Shown here: positions 12,601 to 24,660 of the stretch, in pieces
Layout of the letters: each line of letters opens with the position of its first letter
Position numbering within the stretch: position 1 is the stretch's first letter
NCBI GenBank assembly: GCA_037447605.1
Contig: CM074806.1
Span: forward strand, 3,438,112 to 3,502,111
Direction: 5' to 3'
DNA from: Zygnema circumcarinatum
Lineage: Eukaryota > Streptophyta > Zygnematophyceae > Zygnematales > Zygnemataceae
DNA length: 64,000 nucleotides
Translations under genes and position numbers: made by a program
Notes under the pieces: model-generated
What the model saw: only the letters and a program-made list of their open reading frames with translations
Database searches by the model: none
What the model was told of the DNA's origin: nothing

Positions 12601-15600
12601 CCGTTTCTCGTCCAATTCAAGTTGGATCAAAAAATTCTGAACAAAAACGCTTCCTTCAAATGAACAAATTCAAAAGACGTATTCACCCGATGCCGGTTGG
12701 CAGCTTGAACACAGCCATTTCCCCGTGGGAACATCTGCCAATCCCACGCAATCGAGGTGAAACGCTCGTTTGCAGGGCACGCCATCGCACATGAGAAGTG
12801 TGCCCCCATCGCCACACTGAAAGCATTCCGAATCACTAATATCTCCAGCCTCTGCGTCCTCTGAGATAGCTGGAAATCGCATGTCCTCTTCGACTTGACT
12901 CTCCATATATTCGAGAATGTTGCCCAGAATCGCTTGCACCTGAATCATAGCACTCGTCCATCATCACGTCTAAGAACCCAGGAAGTTCCTTTATTTATGG
13001 CAAAATCACTAAAGAAGGCTTTTGACATACAAAATGGTCCACAACGCAGCAATTTATGAGATTAGTTGCCCAGTATTCAAAACTAGGCGCTATTTCACAG
13101 AACCGTTATTATAAACTGTCTCAACGCAGCAAGTTGTAGATTATCCAGATATCTCGTGGCCAAGAAATCCACAAAAATAAGGTGAATCCGCATAATCTCT
13201 CCCCTTATTGAATGGCCCAGTGCTAGACTTGTTCTACCTGAATTCGCACGCTTCTTTTTGCAATTACCGCACAAATACAGTGTAAAGTGAATTCAATAAT
13301 TCGAAAATGCGCATTCCACTAGAAAACTTTGTTTCCCCCAGAACTAGGATCCACCTGGAAAGCCCGTGGCAGAAAGAGTGGAATACCTTGAGAGCAGCAG
13401 AATGGCGCCTGACTGCATCCTTTGCGCCCTGCAAAGACCCGTTCCATCAAGACATTGAGTTGTGCCTACAAAATGCCATCTCTAACCGCTGCAGCATCAC
13501 TACTCAGCAAACCGTTTAACGGTTTCTCTCTTCCTTGATGGGCTCTAAAAATGGGTATAGCCATCTGTTCAACTGACAGGGAGCCCAGCTCTTGACGAAC
13601 TCAGTTCTTACTAGTTCCTCCATTAAGTGTCTGGCATCCGTGCATATTTCTCAGTTTCTTTAAAGCAGTAGTGACGCTCAAAAATAGGAAAAGTAGTTCG
13701 ATTCATCCAAGCCAAAGGGTTTCTTCAGCTGAAGAACTTGGGAAAGGCAAATAAGGTGGAACTACACCTGTGGGAAAGAAATGGAACCAATCTCCATTTC
13801 CAATGCCTGGACTGCAGCATTGATCTGTTGCAGGCACAGAAAGGGCACAAAGGAAGAACAAAGAAAATGAGAGCGTATACACATACTTGTCTTCATGTAA
13901 CAGCGGAAACTTCCTCCACTATTGTTGGACCTCTTTCCGCTGAAGCAGCAAAACTACGTTAGAAAAACTCCATTTAACTTCTATTTGATATGTCTATCAT
14001 ATGAGTTGTACAAGCACCTTTAGGACGAACAATACAACAAGGAAATACACCGTCTTTATGAAAGCAAGATGCTTAAGAGGGGACTAGAGAAGTTTGCTTT
14101 TATCTATCTGACAGTTCAATTGAATTTGACTTCACTCGCACATGTCTGCAGTACTTGCAAAAGCCAGACAGTCTATTTCCTGCAATAGAAAGAAAAAAAA
14201 GCTTTTCATTCTAAGATCGGCTTCAGAAGGAAAGGAGAAATAGTTTGGTCTCTCGTTGCCCTGAAAGAGAAGTATCAAAACTAGCGGGACGTACGTGTTG
14301 CATTAATTAGCACCGAAAGTACAAACTCAAGAAGTAACTCTCTCATATAGCGGTTACTATTGTGGAGTCTGGGCATCAACTTGGTCTGACATACTCTCAG
14401 CACCTCTCTGTTACATTCCACTTTTCTTCTACGTGAAAAAAACGGAAAGGCTGCGAGATACAGAATTAAGAACTCAAAAAATAAGGGCACACGGGAAGCT
14501 CCATAAGTCTTACCTGTAGGCTCAACGATTGGAACCTTTCTGAGCCTTTTAGCAGACGCTGTGCTAGATGGAGCTTAAGCCGCAGAATCTCAACTATTCG
14601 CGCCTCATGGGCTGCCTCCAAGATCTCTCGAATGGACCTGTTCAATGCAATGCAGACTTCAGGATGTGCATGGGTAAGGCCAAATATACATGTGGAAAAT
14701 AATACGACTATGACGCATCGCCATCATTGAGTACAAGTACAATGCAGATGTACTTCTTTAAACCTATTTTAGAAGAAGATGCTAAAGGCTATAAGGATCA
14801 TCGGTTGCATAAGGAGCCTCCAGTTCCGAGATCACCAAATGGTTCGAGGCAACCTAAGTTTCCCTAGACTTTCCACTTTCCTCTCCATTCCCACCCCGAC
14901 CACCCCTTTCCACCATCAGTAATGAGAGCAATATACCTATACAACCTATTGCTTTTGCCTTCCATAGGGCATCTACGGCAGTGATTAGCATCAGGTTTGA
15001 CGAGTCAATGCGGCAGAAATGCATGGACACCTGCCGTCTTGGACCAAAGTAAAACAAAATCACTGTATCCAGCGAATAAGAAGCCCTGTTATCGCAAATA
15101 CATCAGCAACCAGAACTGCTATATAAATTTCCAAAAAATTGATTTATTCAGTTAGTAACCATCGCCCTCTTTCAAAGATCGTATGATAACAAAATCGCAC
15201 TAACCAGAAGTAGCAGAGAATTTCGGCACTATCCCTACGTCCACACCTGAGCAGGCTGACAGTTGTTCCACAAGCCCCACAGCGATAACTCGCGTCCAAT
15301 GTAAGAGGGCGCCCTTCAACGTGAGCCGAAACACCTGCAAGCTGGCGGTTGCACGCACACTCCAAATGGACCCAAAGTCTGCATCCTGATTTTGGACATC
15401 GAATCCATTCCCCCGAGCCATCTTTGGTTCCGCTTGACTGAAAACAACAAGCACAATAGGCAGTAATAAAGGGTTAAGGGTGCAAATCAAAGAGGGTGGC
15501 ATACAGGTCTTCACATCATTATCGCCAGCAGTATCTGCAAAACATCCTAGAAGTGCTGGTGTTCTCAGTCTCAGAAAGATCGCCGTTGTTCTTAGCACAC

Positions 15601-17695
15601 CTTTTCCATAGATAAACACCTGACCCTTATCAACAACATTAAATACCGACAGTTAACATCAGCAATACGGACGAAAGTTCACCTATGCTGGTCACAGAAA
15701 CCATGCACGCCTTTCAATACCACCAATGATTTCGCAACTAATTCAGGTAAACTGCCTAGCTCACTTGCTTGCTCTTGTTCAGCATTATGTATTTCAGATA
15801 CAGTCATTTCGAGGAAAGCGCTCGGCTTAGTATATCCAGCTCCTGAAGAAACAGCTTAGATTAGTAACTTACTTGATTGCAAACATAACAGTCGCAATTG
15901 GTACAGAACTCTTCATCTTCTGCTAATACCCGTCCACAACCTGAAGGACATATGCCATGGGGATAGTGTGACTCGTCTTGCACTCGCATCACTCGATGCA
16001 ACATTTCTGTGTCTTGCATCTTGTTCCTAATTCTTGCACGCTGCCTTCGAAGGGCCTCCATGCCTGATGGAGTAGGAGGGAGGGACTCAGATAGAGGAGA
16101 ACCCCTCGAATCCAAGGAGATATTTCCACCAGTTCCTGAGCGAACATAGCCAGACACACTTAACTTTTGCTTGCCGTTTGTTCGGTTGCCACGAGAATTC
16201 ATGTCCATACTTCCATACATTCCTATTACATGGGAAAGCGATCCAGATGACTTTAGCTTCTCGTGACCGCTCACTACAGGAGATGTCCCCATTTCATTAG
16301 CCTCATAGCCTGGTACAGTCTGTTCTCCTTCGAGAACTGCTCCTTGAGCTGTCCAATCACCTGTCCTGACAGTCCCAGCATTGAACGCCATTCGCTGATT
16401 GTTCATAGGTGGATCTTCAGGATAGACCCATTGGTTACTCATGCCCATTGATCTAGGACCCGCCATCACATCATACACATGATTGGAAGGACTGCTTGAA
16501 TACAGCTGGGATGCCATGTCCACATCTACTTGATTCATAAGAGTATAAGCGCCATTCATCGTCATCACATCTCCACCTCCCTCTTCCTCTGCAGAAGTCT
16601 CATACTCCTCGGAGCCAACTCCTGGCGACTCTGAGCTCGCTCCTTGAGTTATCGGAAAACCGCCAACATGGTAGCCACTCTCCTGGTCAGGTTTCAGATG
16701 AGACAACCTGGGAGCCCGCTGGTTGTATGGACCTTTCCCTGCAAACACCTGCATACCGCTCAATGCACGTCTATAAGTGTGATTGAAAGGCTTCAAGCAC
16801 AAGCTTGCTGCTGATCCAGAGAAACAGTTAACATTTTGCTTGTAGAGAATGTCGCAATAATCATAACATGTACTAGCAAGCAATGATCGAAGATCATACC
16901 TTAAATAGCCGGCTCATAAGGTGCAGCTTGCTGAGTTTGTGTTTCACATAATTCATGCCAGTCTCCTGCCTCAACATCTCACATATATCCAAATTGCTCA
17001 GGTTGTGAAGCATTTTTGTACTGTGCCAATCTCCATTGGCTGCAAATCGAACCAGCCCCCCTTGCCTCTTCGGTCAGGGAAAGGCTTCAAGCCAAGAAGT
17101 AGGTCAATGCAACTTACGGACATGCTCTGCGGGGTGCTCATGGACAATTTTTTATGGAAGGCACCAACTTTGGAGGATGTCGCCACTAAACTAAGTTTAA
17201 GAATAGTATCGGCGGTAAACCACAAAAAAGAATTTTTAATGGTTACAGATACGTCACACTGTCATTCCAAAAACGATACACTAAAAACTCTTGCGCGCTC
17301 CAAAGATAGAGTCCTTCAAACTATTTCCAAGACCAGATTCATATGCTTGCCTCAATAACGAGCCATTTACTTTATAGGTGTGTCTAAAATAAAGTTCAGG
17401 AAAAGCATTCCTGGTATGAGGTTCAGGCACAGCAGCTCAGACCTGCAGCAACGATGACATGCCTAGGGGGGAAAACTCCCATTCCAGCAGCAGCTGCCCT
17501 TCTCCTTTTCTTCCCTTTCTTCGCTTTCCTTAAATCCTCTGTGTCCGCAGGAGTCCTCTTCGCCATGGCTGCCTGGTAAGTAGGGACCTTCACAACAGCT
17601 GGCGCATTCTCTGTTCTCACTACTGCCGCTTCCTGCTGAGCCGTGGAACCACCCATGGCTGCTCGCCGCTTAGCAGCTCCTGTCAGGGAGGTCAT
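9674..17695 (-). CDS. VEL: VEL (VIN3-like) Polycomb accessory protein with an additional canonical PHD finger
   Basis: VEL proteins work with Polycomb repressive complex 2 in gene silencing. Twelve exons (minus): 17443-17695, 15873-16810, 15247-15437, 14514-14637, 13768-13824, 13387-13428, 12687-12939, 12291-12412, 11791-12028, 11315-11475, 10363-10452, 9674-10060. They close in phase at 951 residues. Seen in order: a basic patch KKGKKRRR; a long Ser/Gly-rich region; the VEL zinc cluster (about 372-460) with CPSGCGR, FCTNCDCYVCNQ, WVHLECACN and YRCGACG; a helical stretch (461-535); a canonical PHD finger (574-615) with CFQCGDGG, FHLDC and WLCSSC; a fibronectin III domain (about 642-738) with TGYKVWHKK; a linker with RPRRKR; and the C-terminal VID domain with SLAEQLIDAFSEAM. 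Plant VEL proteins known to me lack the second PHD finger. The first exon is the least certain. Confidence 0.82.
10140..10330. repeat. Degenerate GTTCGGTT-like run in an intron
   Basis: Words such as TTCGGTT, TTGGGTT and CAGTTC recur with no strict period inside the last VEL intron. It looks like decayed low-complexity DNA. Confidence 0.4.
12687..12939 (-). other. Exon carrying a canonical C4HC3 PHD finger inside the VEL gene
   Basis: This single exon starts in phase 0 and ends with one base carried into the fibronectin III exon. It encodes an acidic lead (SEDAEAGDISDSE) and a complete PHD finger: CFQCGDGGTLL, MCDG, CKRAFHLDC, GKWLCSSC. The GDGG loop and lack of an obvious aromatic cage resemble readers of unmodified H3 rather than H3K4me3 readers, but that is inference. 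Confidence 0.8.
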
Positions 17696-19678
17696 CCACT
17701 TACTCCGACTGGAACAAGATATCCGCAGTCCTTCAAGTTAATGCTGAGTTCCTTGAACAGGAACCTATTCATTTCCATCTGCGATAAGACACAACGACTT
17801 CATACAGCCATGAGGCACTAGCATTGGGGCAGGTACTCTATCCCCCTGGCAGCAGCATCTGCCTTGATCACCTCCGTCCCAAGAAGACGATGTATTGCTA
17901 TATGTGCGAGCCCCCTCCTGCAGCAGCGCAGCAGTCCATTGCCACTCGCCTCGCCTCAGTCAACCACTGTGCAGGCTTCGGCGCTCCGCCGCTTCAGCCA
18001 TCGACCAAAAAATTTAAGGGGTGGGTCCACTTTCCCACGTCCCAGGCGGAAACTTTCTGACGCCATACGCCTCCCGCGCTTACAAGGCTGCCCTCAGCAA
18101 GTTTGTGAAGGAAAACCTCACTTGAAGGTTTGGGAAACGTTGGAATTAATTATATTTTACTAGAGACCAATTACGCGACGCCACGTAGTCCGAGATCTTA
18201 TTAATGCACAAGCTCCTGCCTTTTTGCTCCAAACCAAATGCGAGTTTTGGTTTTTTTCAAAAACCGAGATTTTTACTGCCAACAGTCCTGGTTTGAAAAC
18301 TGCAAACCGAGTTTGCGAAACGCAACGAAGCCCCCTAAACATTTTTTTTCTTCATTTTTTTTCTGTTCACTGATTCAAAGTGTACGTATTCCGCATTACC
18401 GATCTGCACAGTACTTGTTCCGATCGCACTCTCGCTTCAAAGGATCGCGCAAAACGACAGCACTCGGGCAGATTAAAAAAAAAACTATCCGAACGCGAGT
18501 CGCGTATTTTCTCCCGGCGGGCAGCGCCGTGCGCGCTTCCGATTGGCCAAAGCCCCGCCTTCGCCGGAAATGAAGCGGCGGCGCCGGCGATCGGCGGGCG
18601 GCCGGCAGGCGGCCGCGCCGCCGGGCTGTGGGCGCGATCCGACCGTTCATTTGGACGGTGAGATGGGCGCGGCGGCGGCCCCCGGCCCTGCATGGCAGGC
18701 CGCCCGGCGGTGCCTGCCGGGGAGGGACCGGCGGGGTCGCGGCCGGTCGGCGAGCTTGGGCCAGCACGAGTGTGGGTCGAAGGGAGCACAGCAAAAAGAG
18801 CAAAGCAAAGCTGCCGTACTGAGAGGGAAGAAAGGAGTCAAAAGCGTCTCTACTGACGCCGTCTCACTGATATATTGAATCCCAAAGGACGGGATGGACA
18901 GGCAGACACAAGGTGATTACATGAAGGTAACATGAACAATGGACAGTGTTCAACACGAGATTGCACGGTTTAGTCTCATGCCTCCGAGGTCAAATAGCCA
19001 TTTCTTGGAATAGTCTGACTGAGGCTTCACTGCACAGATTTCGACAGGAGAGGTGATTGTCTACGACAACTGAACCAGAAAGGTCAGCCAGTGAGCTGAC
19101 GAGAATGGAGTAACCTACAGCTGGAACAGAGTAACAATAAATTGGCCTTTCGGACCCCGAGCAAAGCCCAACAGTAACTACCGAGGTTCTTCGTCACTAT
19201 ACATCACTTTTGCCCCGCCCGTCCCACCGCCACCGCCGCCTCCTTTCTTCCCACTGGAACTGGAACGGATGAATGAGATCTAAAAGGACCGACCAAAAAA
19301 GGAACAAACCTGCCCGTACTATACCCTCAATTCAAGAGTCTCCGCTTTAGGACACCAAGGGCCTCCTGACATAAACTAAAGAAAGAGTGCTTTTCTCCCC
19401 TACACAAGAAAGTGAATTCCACGAACTACAAGACCGCCGAGACTTCCCCACCTCTTTCAATTACCCTATAGCCAGGCGCAAATGTACAGGAAGAAAGGAA
19501 GGTTTGGCGACAGAGCCTGCACATTGCCTCCCAACCAGATGACTCCACTCCTACTCAATGCGTTTGTATGCTCATCTCCCGCTCTTCTCCGGTTGTGCAG
19601 AAGGGAATGATGCTGTCATTCTCATGTAGAGCGCCTTCAACAGGAGCAAGTGGCTCCACGTAAAACCAAACGATCCAT
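17696..19678. other. Intergenic with CpG-rich core (VEL 5' flank)
   Basis: The stretch lies between the VEL start and the PP2C 3' end. 18480-18770 is strongly GC- and CpG-rich with many GGCGGCC-type words, as in a promoter or 5' leader. The open frames there run on both strands and look like composition artefacts. No exon is supported. 18860-19678 should hold the PP2C 3' UTR. Confidence 0.45.
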
Positions 19679-22600
19679 CTAGATCCTCGATGACGATGCT
19701 GCCGCAAGTTTTGATTTGAGATCTACGACCACAACACTAATGTTATCGCCACTCCCCCTCGCTAAGGCCAACTTGGTCAGCACCGTTGCAGCCACAGCTG
19801 CGCCCGGCCCCTCCATCTCTTCCGCGTCCACACTCGCAGACGAGCCTTCACCACCTGAGCTCAACCCGTGTTGTTTGGCGAGGCAGCGTCGAGCGATGTC
19901 GCATGCAGATTCATTGGACATAACATCCCACAACCCGTCGCTGGCTAAAATTATGCACTCATCATCCTCCGTTCTCTCTGTAAATGTCACTTCAGGTACA
20001 GCAATAACATAAGGCTTTAAATATCTGTCCCCTGCAATGCCAGGAACCCATCCACAGCATTTAGTCAGGCACAGTCCCTTGAGTTGTGCCTTCACGAGTA
20101 GAAAACTCATACAATATCCATCTATCACCGTCAGACCTTTCAGGAAGTTTTTTCTAAAAAAAAAAAAATGACCATCATCTCCATTGCATTGAGTAAAAAT
20201 CTATCACAGCCTTACAGCAACGTCATGCTGGAAGCAAATGCAAGGGGACTTCTCTTACAATAAACATACACAAGCTATATATGTTCTTCACGGCTAGGAT
20301 CTGCAGCACTTACCAATTGCTCTGGACATGGCTAAGACACCCAGAACGCGATATCCATTCCAAAAAATGACTCGCCCGCCTGCTGCCTCCACCCTCCTCA
20401 TCTCATCTTCGCGTTCCGGCTGTTCAACAAGGGTAAACGATGCAAGTTTCACCTTCAGTCATCATATTCCCCGTACAGAGGATAGAAACGCAAAAATTCA
20501 AAATGGGGTCTATTTCCGAGTTTTATTAACTCTGGTTGCCATATAACAAGTTCATAAAATGAAACAATAACTTACACCAATGGATATCGAAATAAAATTG
20601 ATGTGTCTAAACATAAACAGCTGAAGATCAAGCTCACAACATTGTTGGAACCCTAAGGAGCAGTATAATATTGCATACACTAATCAAGACACTTCCAACT
20701 GCTGAACCGGCGTACTCATACTCATCATATTCGAACGGCATGGAAGGCATTGAAGCATCAACACACCTTATGATCTATAGAGAGTGGGAATGCTCTCCCT
20801 CCCCTTGACAGCACAGCTCGAGAATCTCCAGCGTTAGCAACAATAATTTGTGAAACTCCGACGACCGCCACAACTGAAGTTGATCCAACGGTCTCAGGGG
20901 CAATAGGCTCATGCTGGCATCGACTGCCTTTCTCACACGCGCCCGGCGGATAGCAGTGACCACTTATCTCAGCGTCCATTCTGAGAAAAGATGATGTCAT
21001 GGCTTTGCGCCAGTGACTCTCCATAGGAAACTTTTCGTTGGTTGATGACTGGGCTAACGACTGCTTCAGCTCTTTGGTCAAAACGTTATGTAGTCTCTCC
21101 GCGCAATAAATGGCAGCCTGTTATCAACCGAAAACACGATTCATCAACACACGACTTTTGGCATGCAGTTGGCATCGTTGTCTGAATTAAAATAAAACAC
21201 CAAACAGAAAGGAAACAAAAACGAAACATAACATGAATGCAGTCCAAACAGATAACACGGTGAAAAGCCAACCCAATCAAAGTCGCCCATCACAGACACC
21301 CTTTTTACCCTCTTGATTTCAAAGTGATGGCACTCCAAAAAACAGAAAAGTAGATAGTATGGATTAAGGTGATCAGATATCAAAAAAACAAAATCACGAT
21401 AACGAGCTTTCAGACAATTTACACGAACTTCGAAAGAATTTTCCTTCTGTGAAAGACTCAGGAGTGCAGTGCAGGAGAGTTAACGACACTGTGCAGAAGA
21501 ATCAGTGCAATAACGTGAATCACAACTATAGGATTCACGGGGAAACAAGAGAAGGTCCACTTTGAATAGGCATAATAATGAACGGCGATGAGCCCAGACA
21601 AGATTTAAATAACTCCGACCAAAAAAGAAAACAAAGCATAGACAATGTACAAGAAGTGCAGCAATAAACACTAACTAGCACACGCTTTGGGGCAAGGGCC
21701 ACAAAAGACAACTCTAGAATCCACCAGAGGAAGCAACCAAAAGCAAGAACCACCTACTCGACCTGGCTTCTCATACGAAAAACAAATATTTGGTTGAAAA
21801 TGGACCTGTGAATTCCCCCACACCACGTTCCATGCTGACGTACTCTGAAGCTAGAATATAACATTTTCTAATTTGCGCTGGTTTTGAAAATTCAATTGTG
21901 ATGACTGTGCATTACTGAGCGTCTGTGTATTTTCGGTCTTGCTTTGCAGGAATCAATACAGAATATGGACCTCCTCCCCGCCCTCTCTTTCTCCATCCCC
22001 AAGGCCAGCCTAGGAGTATTTAAAAAAAAAAAAAAAAAAGGGGGGGTCGTACAACAGCCTCTTCCAACTGAGCATCCTGTCTGCACCTTACTATACGAGA
22101 ACTCACCTGGCTGCCACCGTGACCATCATAAACTGCAAAGAAGTGGAGCTGGCAATTATTGCCTTCTCCACCACCTCCAGCTTTGCAGCCCACATCACTC
22201 CCACACGGGACTGTCGTGAAGGTCGGAACGATCGCTACAGCATCCTCCATTTCACGCCGACGGCCACAAAGGGACAAAGTGCCATGTGATGGGCACTCGT
22301 CTGCGGCAAAGTCATCAACCCTTCCACTAACGCACGTACTCACGATTGGCACATGCTCAGCAGCAGCCGAAACAGTTTCATCCATAGGGCTTGATGTTGG
22401 AGCCATCGCAGGAAAAGTATTTCCTTGCACCATATCTATATCTACAACACTGGCTTGCCGCAATATGCTTGAAATTGTCTGAGGAACATCAATGACTTCA
22501 TCACCTTCAACATCCCTGCTCGATGCGCCTTCACTGCTGGAGGTGCTACCACTACTGCTGCTACTGCTGCTGCTCAAATCGTCGCCGTTAGCGACAACTC

Positions 22601-23638
22601 TGTGCCTTCGGAATCTATTCTTTGACGACCTTGTCCCATCAGCCTTTCTTTTTGTGACAGCCTCTAATCCAGAAACAACTTGTGAATCAGAAAATTGCCC
22701 ATCAGCGAAAGGTTGTGGCTCCAGCATCGACCCAATACCCGAGTCAATTGCCATATCTACTCTACCAAAGATGTTAGGGTCGTTGATAAGGCAGTTCGGA
22801 GGAGATTTTGAGAAGGGCACATCCGTTTCCTCTATGGACAATGACTCTGATGCGACGAGCCGTGAACGCTTATTGTTGACGTGCCCAGAAAGAGCCCCGC
22901 TGCAGTAGCAAGGCAAACGTTTTAGTCGCAAAATCATTTTTACAGCAAGCCATCAGCTTATCCCGCCCATACAATCCACCCATGAAAATGCGCAACAACA
23001 GAATTGTGTATGGCAAAAACAAACATCGCCACTAGCTAGAAAGACTACAAGAGTAACCCTAATTTACTGGCAAAGAAAACACATAGGAGATCAGAGAACG
23101 TGAACATCCCATTCACCAAAATGAAGCAACTAGAAGTATAGCAAAACGTGCAAAACAAAGTAGCTGTAACTTCCCGGATTCAACCAAAATGGCAGAGGAA
23201 GTGGCTTTCACTAGCGTATCAATATGCGTTCAGCGTGTTCCAGCTACAGGAGCATAACTCTTTCTAAAACTTTAACCAAAGTGAATGGTGATCAAATGGA
23301 AACACAAAAAGAGCTTGGCGGATGCAGATATTTTTTTCCTCTAACGAAAGAAATTCACTGATTGCCACAGACGTCCAAGCTAATGGTCCTCTGCAGAACC
23401 GCAGAACTTCAGCAACTGTGACCTCGAATACACGTCCTGGTGCGGAGCAGAGTTATAACCACAACTAGCTTTAGAATTACCTGCAGTTTAACATTTTTGA
23501 ACGTCGGAGCTCCATCCTCCTCCTCCTTGCCGCTATGGAACTTATCGGCTCAACAGGGCCAGGGGAAAGCTCGACGAATACAGCAGGAGTTGAAGGCGCC
23601 ACGGGGAGAATCGTGTCTACTGTCGCCATGGCTTCCAT
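19679..23638 (-). CDS. Protein phosphatase 2C, clade-A-like (ABI1/HAB1 type)
   Basis: This is a Mg/Mn-dependent Ser/Thr phosphatase of the family that restrains SnRK2 kinases in abscisic acid signalling. Exons (minus): 23481-23638, 22107-22899, 20767-21117, 20314-20419, 19679-20031. All phases agree, giving 586 residues. The first exon has the RRRRMELRR box (residues 38-46) typical of clade A N-termini. A Ser-rich disordered region follows. The catalytic domain opens with [15 protein letters not shown] and has YDGHGGSQ (310-317), [54 protein letters not shown] and [10 protein letters not shown], so metal-binding Asp residues are present. The Trp that inserts into ABA receptors in land plants is present (Trp454), but neighbouring receptor-facing residues differ. 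Intron 2 holds a long A/G homopolymer near 22021. The ABA role is inferred. Confidence 0.9.
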
Positions 23639-23932
23639 GGGCAAAGAGCTGTCAGCAAGAACTAGAGAAAGTCTAGCGAAAGGAAACCCTACCAACCGGA
23701 ATCTGCAATTATAACTTATCTAACTTATTCTCCTCGCTTCACTCACCTAATTCTTATGACTCCCATACACACATTTGCACAATATTTCGCCTAATCGGTT
23801 GCTGTTTCAATCTTGTCTATCATGTGCCTGCATTTCCCTCCTTCCAGGCCTCTCCCCCTCCTCAGAAGCGCGCGCAACCTAACTCCACTTGCCAGTTCAA
23901 CCCTGCTCGGTAGCTCACTGCTTGCAGGGAGG

Positions 23933-23998
23933 GCGATGTGATGTTGTGCCGCGATGTGATGTTGTGCCGCGATGTGATGTTGTGACCGCGATGTGATG
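23933..23998. repeat. 18-bp tandem repeat, about 3.6 copies
   Basis: The unit gcgatgtgatgttgtgcc is repeated nearly exactly, with one extra base before the last partial copy. It lies about 300 bases upstream of the PP2C start codon. Confidence 0.85.
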
Positions 23999-24477
23999 CG
24001 CGCACGGCCAACATACGCTACCCGTCCGTACACACGTGTCCGCCACATCACCGCCCGTGCCCGTGCCCGCCCGCCGCGCAGGGCGGCTGCGGATTCGGAC
24101 ATTTTGACGGCTAGCGCACGTCCGCGGGACACCTGGACGCAAGCCCACGCCGCCGCGTGGCTCCGCGGCGAAACCGACAAAGGTCCCTTTTTGTCGGCGG
24201 GCGGCGTGGCGGACCTTGGAGCAGGCCGACAGCGACTTGGGCGGACACAGTACAGTACTAATACTTGATAATGTCAACGCGCGCATGCATGCGTCATACC
24301 AATGCCCTTGTTGGAATATTTTCCGGTCTGGACCGCGCGCTCACAGCCCGCACGAGGCGGTCAGTCCACGGAAGCGCACTTTGTAGGGCCGCCGGCAGGC
24401 ACGCAGCCATGCACAAGCATGCACGAGCGTGCAACATCGGGAAGGAGAGCCCCAAGAAGGGTTTTGGCACTAAGGGG

Positions 24478-24547
24478 GAAATAAATATGAAAAATAAAAA
24501 AAAAATAAAAATAATAATAATAATAAAAATATAATAATAATAATAAG
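24478..24547. repeat. A/T-rich (TAA)n-like simple repeat
   Basis: Runs of AATAATAAT and A homopolymers fill this stretch. It directly abuts a copy of the dispersed repeat that starts at 24548. Confidence 0.8.
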
Positions 24548-24660
24548 AATGTGGCGTTGATCTCACGATGGCGATGATGCCATCAAATGTACATGGACAA
24601 AAAATCATCATGGGGAACCACGAGAAACTGGCCACAAAGGAACTAAGGGCATATAAAAAA
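24548..24660 (+). repeat. Dispersed repeat, copy 1
   Basis: The stretch around ATCTCACGATGGCGATG and CATCAAATGTACATGGACAA recurs at 28832-28905 in the same orientation and at about 28245-28362 inverted. It is probably the end of a transposon family. Confidence 0.7.

Larger units (their letters stand above)
23639..24547. other. PP2C 5' flank, CpG-rich
   Basis: The region above the PP2C ATG contains an 18-bp tandem repeat, a CpG-rich block (about 24000-24240) with CACGTGTC, and an A/T-rich simple repeat. No exon can be supported. Confidence 0.45.

Noticed and set aside
14854-15063. Possible extra VEL exon reading MHFCRIDSSNLML
   Set aside because: The exons on either side join in phase without it and restore the family pattern. 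Adding it gives no homology.
18396-18878. Long overlapping frames on both strands in GC-rich DNA
   Set aside because: They result from high GC content: stops are rare in all frames, and there are no domains or splice borders that connect them.
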